Shown piece after piece: positions 62,471-64,000 of a stretch of 64,000 nucleotides of DNA. The DNA is from Taxillus chinensis (lineage: Eukaryota; Streptophyta; Magnoliopsida; Santalales; Loranthaceae), in contig CM042089.1 of NCBI GenBank assembly GCA_023512835.1, positions 12,787,759 through 12,851,758 on the forward strand, in the 5' to 3' direction. Each line of letters opens with the position of its first letter. The first letter of the stretch is position 1. The translations under genes and the position numbers were made by a program. Below the pieces are notes generated by a model, which saw only the letters and a list, made by a program, of their open reading frames with translations, did not search any database and was not told the DNA's origin.

Positions 62471-63214
62471 TGTCACACCCCGATTTCCTTTCACTTGGAA
62501 ACGAGTAGTGACGCCCATGCCCACACCCGAAGGGTCAAGGGGTGGTGCAAGCACCTAAAAGGACTTATGACACGGGTCTTGTCCCAAACCCGTACAACCA
62601 GGCTAACATGCCACGGGGCATGCTCCTGCTCTCAAACCATGCACACAAACAATAATTAAATAACAACCACAACCCAGTTCATTACATTTAAAAGGGCTCA
62701 AAGTTCAATACAACTCAATGGGAAAAAGTTCCCATTTAAACCAGAATATCTCGTTTACAAATAATCCCAAACATAAAATAGAAATCCATAACAAAACAAT
62801 GAAAATCAACATAGTCTTCAGCCTCGGTGGCCTATCACCCACACCCCTTTCACCTACCGCCCGCTAAACCCTGCAAAAGAACAAGTTTATGGGAGGGGTG
62901 AGCAAACCATAGCTCAAGAGGGATCCAGTCTCCCCGCACCCGTCCCACTCTATAGTATGCATGACAAGTGTATGCTTGTGCTCGTGTCGTGCCTAAAGCT
63001 AAAGCAAAGAAACATCACCCAAGAACACACCTTTTACCTGAGCCCACACCGGAGGCAGAGGACACCCCGCCACCACGGCGACATGACATACCACATCCAG
63101 GCGAATGTTGCATGGACACCAATGCAACATTTTCCACCCGAGTCGGTATGGTCAACCACCTCCTCGGGCGCCATACCTACCCTCAGGAATGGGTGTAGAC
63201 TTAGCCCACCGTCG
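62471..63214 (-). mobile_element. 5' LTR of the minus-strand gypsy-type element, U3 missing
   Basis: It ends (minus sense) GGGGTGTGACA at 62,471 and matches the 3' LTR at 56,061-56,655 over 62,630-63,214 at very high identity. The junction at 63,214 (CCACCGTCG/CACAAG) leads into reverse transcriptase sequence instead of the remaining U3, so the outer part is lost. Confidence 0.8.
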
Positions 63215-63438
63215 CACAAGTACCAGGAGCATTACAAAGACCAAATGGCATCCTTCTATATGCAAAAGTACCAAATGGGCAAGTGAATGTAGTCTTCTCT
63301 TGGTCCTCTGGAGCAATGGGAACCTGAAAATAGCCAGAAAAACCATCCAAGAAGCAATAATGTGTCCTACCCGCAGTCTCTCTAACATTTGGTCAATGAA
63401 GGGAAGTGGGAAGTGGTCCTTGCGAGTGACACCATTAA
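63215..63438 (-). pseudogene. Ty3/gypsy reverse transcriptase fragment
   Basis: Minus-strand reading gives INGVTRKDHFPLPFIDQMLE (63,435-63,375). After one frame change it continues with the equivalents of CFLDGFSGYFQVPIAPED, KTTFTCPFGTFAYRRMPFG and LCNAPGT. These are the central RT blocks before the catalytic YxDD motif, which is not included. The fragment is cut on the left by the truncated LTR and on the right by the plus-strand LTR. Confidence 0.88.
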
Positions 63439-63720
63439 TGTAAGGACCCGTACCTTGAGTTAGTCACGTTAGTCACGCTTTGCCTTCCGAGTAGAGTTTT
63501 TCTAGATTTTGACCTAGTGAATGGGCTCAAATGAATTCACGTGCAAAAGGAAAGATGCTTAGAATGATGTCCTCTATCTACCACGAAGTTTCAGGCCAAA
63601 CGGACGTGTATGTGAGGTGCACGTGATATGGGTCCAATTCACGTGCAAGTGTGGTTGTTTCTTAAATGATGCAAGGAGGCTAGGGGTGAAGTTTGAGAGC
63701 ATTTGGAGTCCATTTGGAGT

Positions 63721-63747
63721 TGCACGTGAATTGGGAATTCACGTGCA
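63721..63747. promoter_or_regulatory. 12-bp hairpin in the LTR U3, version B
   Basis: Arms TGCACGTGAATT (63,721-63,732) and AATTCACGTGCA (63,736-63,747) are perfectly complementary around GGG. Each arm carries a G-box hexamer CACGTG. Confidence 0.92.
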
Positions 63748-63875
63748 AATTGGCGTGCAACCATATTTTTGCATGGTTCCCTTGGTTTTGACATTCTAAT
63801 GATCTTTCTCCAAAGGACCATGTTGAAATTCCGAGTATTTTGGCCTATATGGGTGCGGAAAGGTTAACTTGTGTG

Positions 63876-63952
63876 ATCAAAACTACGTCGTTTTGATCCT
63901 GGGTTTACTTAATCAAAACTACGTCGTTTTGATGTGGGTAGTGTCTATATAA
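63876..63952 (+). promoter_or_regulatory. LTR core promoter: paired ACGT-core palindromes and TATA box
   Basis: Two copies of ATCAAAAC, TACGTC, GTTTTGAT lie at 63,876-63,897 and 63,912-63,933. TATATAA follows at 63,946-63,952, 12 bases after the second. GAGTTTAGGGTTCTT, a telobox-like word, lies about 15 bases further on. Confidence 0.75.
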
Positions 63953-64000
63953 GGAGGGCTTGAGTTTGAGTTTAGGGTTCTTGTGTTCTTCCTTGTCAGT

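Larger units (their letters stand above)
63439..64000 (+). mobile_element. Gypsy-type LTR, plus orientation, continues beyond the window
   Basis: It begins TGTAAGGACCCG and matches the minus-strand LTR at 57,360-57,859 throughout. The start directly abuts the reverse transcriptase fragment (ACCATTAA/TGTAAGG), as expected for an insertion. U3, palindromes and TATA box are complete; the rest lies outside the window. Confidence 0.88.

Overview
The window is nuclear DNA of a flowering plant. It holds intron-containing genes of land-plant families (a secreted EGF/notch-like protein, a RING-H2 ubiquitin ligase, an IQ67-domain calmodulin-binding protein and a NETWORKED-1 actin-binding coiled-coil protein). 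Between them lie AT-rich spacers, microsatellites and many old transposable elements. Nothing fixes the species; a eudicot or magnoliid with a repeat-rich genome fits.

Layout. Positions 1-10,675 recur in direct orientation at 11,587-22,090, so the left third is an approximately 11.6 kb tandem duplication. Each unit carries, from left to right, an EGF-like gene (minus strand), a Ty1/copia pol fossil, two local tandem-repeat arrays, two MITEs, a RING-H2 gene (minus) and the C-terminus of a hAT-like transposase (minus). Copy 2 differs from copy 1 by hundreds of 1-3 base indels in exons and spacers alike. That looks like either an unpolished second haplotype or free decay. To the right of copy 2 the hAT transposase continues upstream to about 24,150 and is split by a small TRIM retrotransposon. 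From 24,200 to 31,000 there are LTR fragments facing each other, a gypsy gag fossil and a copia RNase H fossil.

The gene island is 33,032-43,961: an IQD gene (plus) and a NET1 gene (minus) converging on a spacer of about 2.7 kb. Both have recognisable exon structure but also reading-frame breaks, at least ten in NET1, and several breaks restore conserved residues when ignored. Because the same kind of break occurs everywhere, consensus errors are the leading explanation over true pseudogenisation.

The right third (45,544-64,000) is nested LTR retrotransposon DNA: a 1.2 kb non-autonomous LTR element with LTRs, PBS and PPT visible; one long gypsy-type LTR; an AT-rich foldback of about 1.75 kb; and a minus-strand gypsy-type element with PPT, PBS and both LTRs. 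Next to it are an RT fragment and the start of another LTR of the same family running off the window. This LTR family has an unusual promoter: paired palindromes with an ACGT core directly upstream of the TATA box, and a 12-base hairpin whose two arms have changed together between copies.

No CRISPR array, operon or clear tRNA/rRNA gene was found. The most interesting signals are the covarying LTR hairpin and ACGT palindromes, the large foldback, the TRIM nested in the hAT gene, and the tandem duplication with its breakpoint inside that transposase.
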